From assembly GCF_007988825.1 (NCBI RefSeq), contig NZ_BJUW01000002.1, forward strand, positions 248,001-312,000: 64,000 bases of DNA. The letters are read 5' to 3'. Below the pieces are notes generated by a model that saw nothing but the letters and a program-made list of their open reading frames with translations, searched no databases and had not been told where the DNA came from. Made by a program: the position numbers and the translations under genes. This DNA is from Microbacterium aerolatum (GTDB lineage: Bacteria; Actinomycetota; Actinomycetes; Actinomycetales; Microbacteriaceae). Shown here piece by piece: positions 61,724 through 64,000 of this stretch (within the stretch, counting starts at the first letter, position 1; each line of letters opens with the position of its first letter).

Positions 61724-64000
61724 TTACGCGGTGAGCTCGGCCGCGCTCGGCATGCGGCCGGCGATCTCCTCGAGGAGGTCGTCGCCGAGGCGCGCCTGCT
61801 CGAACGGTGCGTCGATCTCGGCGCGGCCGAGCAGCTCCGACGTACGGCGCTGGCGCTGGCGCGTGATCAGCGTGACGACGCGACCGGTGCGGCCCGCGCG
61901 GCCGGTGCGGCCGGAGCGGTGCATGTACGTCTTGTACTCGTCGGGGGCGTCGGCCTGGATCACCAGGTCGATGTCGTCGACGTGGATGCCGCGGGCTGCG
62001 ACGTCCGTCGCGACCAGCACGTTGACGCGGCCGGAGCTCATCTTCTGCAGGTTGCGCGTGCGCTTGGCCTGGTTGAGGTCGCCGTGCAGGGCGGCAGCCG
62101 GGATGCCGGCATCCTCGAACTGCTCCGCGAGCATCTCGGCGTAGGCGCGGGTGCGGGCGAAGACGAGCGTCTTGCCCTCACGGTCGACCAGCGTGTTCAG
62201 GATCTCCGCCTTGTCGCGGTGCTCGATCACGAGCACGCGGTGCTCGATCGTGCTGGAATCCTGGTCCTCACCGGCGACCTCGTAGACGGCGGGGTCCACG
62301 AGGAACTCCTCGACGAGGGCGGCGACCTCACGGTCGAGCGTCGCCGAGAACAGCAGCTTCTGGCTGCCCTCAGCCGTGTGGCGCAGGATGCGCTGCACTG
62401 GCTCGACGAAGCCGAGTTCGCACATGTGGTCGGCCTCGTCGAGCACCGCGATGCGGCAGTCCGACAGGTCGAGCTTGCCCTGGTTGATGAGATCTTCGAT
62501 GCGGCCGGGGGTGCCGATCACGATGTCGACGCCCTTCTTGAGCGCACCGACCTGGCGGGCCTGCGGCACACCACCGTAGATCTGCGTGGTGAACAGGCCG
62601 ACGCTGCGCGCGATGGGCTGGATCGTACGGTCGATCTGCAGCGCGAGCTCGCGGGTCGGGGCGAGGATGATCGCACGCGGGGAGCGCCCGAACTCGCGGC
62701 GCTTGCCGGCCTGCGACTTCAGCACGCTCTCGACGAGGGGAGCACCGAACGCGATGGTCTTGCCGGAGCCGGTGCGGCCACGGCCGAGCACGTCGCGCCC
62801 CTCGAGGATCGACGGGATCGTCGCGGCCTGGATCGGGAACGGCGAGGCCGCGCCCATGTTGCTCAGCGTCTCGACGATGTTCGAGCCGAGGCCGAGATCG
62901 GCGAACGAGGTGCCCTCGACCTCGGGAGCGGCGACGACCTTCGCCGCGAGCTTCTCGTGGACGACGTCCTCGGTCGGCTCGAACGGCTTCGCCGGGGAGG
63001 CGTTCCAGTCGCTGCGGTTCGGACGCTGCGCACGGTCATCGCGGCGCGGACGCTCGCTGCGCCGGTCGTCGTTGTACCGAGGACGGTCGTCACGGTTCGG
63101 ACGCTCGTCGCGGTTGAAGCGCGGACGCTCGTCGCGATCGTTGTTGAACCGCGGGCGGTCGTCGCGGTTCGGGCGCTCGTCACGGCTCGGACGATCGTTG
63201 CGGTTCGACCGGTCATCGCGATTCGGACGCTCGTCGCGGTTGAAGCGCGGGCGCACAGCGCCGCGGTCGTTGCGGTCGTTGTTGTAACGGGGACGGTCGC
63301 CGCCGCGGTCGTTGTTGTAGCGGGGACGGTCGCCGCCACGGTCGTTGTTGTACCGAGGGCGATCTCCGCCGCGGTCGTTGTTGTACCGGGGGCGGTCTCC
63401 GCCGCGGTCGTTGTTGTACCGGGGGCGGTCTCCGCCACGGTCGTTGTTGTAACGCGGGCGCTCGCCGCCGCGGTCGTTGTCGTAACGGGGACGGTCGCCG
63501 CGATCGTTGTTGAAGCGAGGGCGGTCACCCTGGAAGCGGGGACGCTCGCCACCGCGCTCGTCACGGCGGGGACGGTCGTCGTAGCGACGCTCGCCAGAGG
63601 GGCGCTCGCTGTTGTAACGCGGGCGCTCGCCGTGCGAACCTCGCTCGTCACGGTGGTGCGGCGCCTCGCGACGGCCGGACTCCGCACGGCCGCGGATGCC
63701 GCGAGCCTCATCGCGACCTGCGCGCTCCTGGTCGCTCCAGCGACGCTTGGGCGCACCGGTCTCGGCCTCAGCCGGACGGTAACCGCGGTGGCTCGGGCTC
63801 TTGCTTCCGGGGCGGCGGTCGAAGCCGCGATCCGACGTGCGGGAGCGGTCCGACGAGAAGCCGCGCTCTCCGGCATCCGATCGCTCATCGCGACCGCCTG
63901 CGGAGCGGGATCCCGCGCCGGCGTGACGGTCGTGGAACGACGTCTTCTTCGCGAAGCGCGGCTCAAAGTTGCGGGACGGGCGACCGCCCTTGGGCTTGCC
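61724..64000 (-). CDS. DEAD-box RNA helicase with long Arg/Asp-rich N-terminal extension (5' end outside window)
   Basis: At least 758 residues are visible; the frame is open to the right edge without a start codon, so the gene begins outside. The helicase core (C-terminal 400 residues) has RTGSGKT, DEAD in AVLDEADHM, SATLD and HRSGRTGRAG. The N-terminal 340 residues are disordered, Arg/Asp/Gly/Asn-rich, with 11-residue tandem repeats (RPRYNNDRGGD) then RDERPNRDDR repeats. In most bacterial DEAD-box proteins such a tail is C-terminal. It probably remodels RNA or ribosomal precursors, and the tail may drive condensation (inference). Confidence 0.92.
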   Translation of the reverse strand, partial: GKPKGGRPSRNFEPRFAKKTSFHDRHAGAGSRSAGGRDERSDAGERGFSSDRSRTSDRGFDRRPGSKSPSHRGYRPAEAETGAPKRRWSDQERAGRDEARGIRGRAESGRREAPHHRDERGSHGERPRYNSERPSGERRYDDRPRRDERGGERPRFQGDRPRFNNDRGDRPRYDNDRGGERPRYNNDRGGDRPRYNNDRGGDRPRYNNDRGGDRPRYNNDRGGDRPRYNNDRGGDRPRYNNDRNDRGAVRPRFNRDERPNRDDRSNRNDRPSRDERPNRDDRPRFNNDRDERPRFNRDERPNRDDRPRYNDDRRSERPRRDDRAQRPNRSDWNASPAKPFEPTEDVVHEKLAAKVVAAPEVEGTSFADLGLGSNIVETLSNMGAASPFPIQAATIPSILEGRDVLGRGRTGSGKTIAFGAPLVESVLKSQAGKRREFGRSPRAIILAPTRELALQIDRTIQPIARSVGLFTTQIYGGVPQARQVGALKKGVDIVIGTPGRIEDLINQGKLDLSDCRIAVLDEADHMCELGFVEPVQRILRHTAEGSQKLLFSATLDREVAALVEEFLVDPAVYEVAGEDQDSSTIEHRVLVIEHRDKAEILNTLVDREGKTLVFARTRAYAEMLAEQFEDAGIPAAALHGDLNQAKRTRNLQKMSSGRVNVLVATDVAARGIHVDDIDLVIQADAPDEYKTYMHRSGRTGRAGRTGRVVTLITRQRQRRTSELLGRAEIDAPFEQARLGDDLLEEIAGRMPSAAELTA
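63264..63506 (-). repeat. 33-bp tandem coding repeats in the DEAD-box gene
   Basis: The gtcgttgttgta core recurs at exact 33-nt steps (63308, 63341, 63374, 63407, 63440, 63473), encoding an 11-residue unit RPRYNNDRGG(D/E). Flanking units are more diverged. This is typical of replication slippage in a disordered region. Confidence 0.85.

Noticed and set aside
61724..63256. Start of the DEAD-box protein at GTG 63256
   Set aside because: The same frame continues with matching Arg-rich repeats to the window edge; that GTG is simply a Val codon inside the disordered arm.
63308..63490. Direct repeats with 33-nt period, CRISPR-like at first sight
   Set aside because: The repeats are contiguous, have no spacers, keep frame and encode an 11-residue motif of the helicase extension.

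Overview
The window is 64 kb of high-GC actinobacterial DNA. It most resembles the family Microbacteriaceae, probably Microbacterium: DUF222/HNH (13E12-type) protein, an IdeR/DtxR-type iron box, many TANNNT -10 boxes placed 6-7 nt before a start codon (leaderless messages), and a kinase/FHA/PP2C-flanked EccC locus. The genus is an inference from gene content, not a database result.

Left flank (1-4.1 kb): 3' end of an aldehyde dehydrogenase, proline iminopeptidase, a membrane-anchored zinc metallopeptidase, malate dehydrogenase, and a small protein resembling a serine-recombinase domain that has lost its catalytic serine.

4.1-39.4 kb is one large type VII secretion (T7SS/ESX-like) region, entirely on the minus strand. 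Read in transcription order it has: (i) a 10-gene core from 39.3 to 17.7 kb, with a 2029-residue Ig-like/Fn3 surface protein, MoxR ATPase, DUF58, a transglutaminase-like membrane protein, RDD-FHA, PP2C phosphatase, FHA protein, Ser/Thr kinase, a second RDD-FHA and EccC, mostly joined by 1-4 nt overlaps; (ii) a monocistronic WXG100 gene with a strong terminator; (iii) a small SPOR-like protein and a solute-binding lipoprotein; (iv) a toxin operon with a CpnT-like N-terminal carrier, a TNT-type NAD+ glycohydrolase toxin split from the carrier by one in-frame TGA, a candidate immunity gene, a second toxin and three uncharacterised proteins; (v) a second carrier, an unknown protein, a nuclease toxin and a YezG-like immunity protein; (vi) an FHA-winged-helix protein; (vii) a WXG100-like gene, a helical-DUF1023 hydrolase and a lipoprotein. 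The main new observation is a shared promoter architecture. Five units (Ig-like core operon, WXG100, carrier 1, carrier 2, WXG100-like/hydrolase) each have an 18-bp palindrome, NTGGG-N8-CCC-RT, placed so that the CCC ends 24-25 nt before a TANNNT -10 box. This defines a candidate T7SS regulon, and the FHA-winged-helix protein encoded inside it is the natural candidate regulator. The three toxins share a roughly 40-residue N-terminal helical segment followed by unrelated C-terminal domains, which suggests exchangeable cargo delivered by separate carrier proteins.

Right flank (39.4-64 kb): 3-methyladenine glycosylase, an acyl-CoA oxidase-like protein, OsmC/Ohr protein, SDR, RecQ, GNAT, pirin, a secreted subtilase, a YCII protein, DUF222-HNH, a candidate 41-residue small ORF, an iron-box-controlled ECF transporter with a siderophore-interacting protein, a MazEF-like toxin-antitoxin pair with a palindromic operator, acyl-CoA dehydrogenase, a VanY-type D,D-carboxypeptidase, an Rv2578c-type radical SAM protein, YaeQ and a DEAD-box helicase cut by the window edge. 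Palindromic repeats occur between genes and also inside two reading frames (ABC linker, RecQ N-terminus). I saw no tRNA, rRNA, CRISPR array or insertion sequence.
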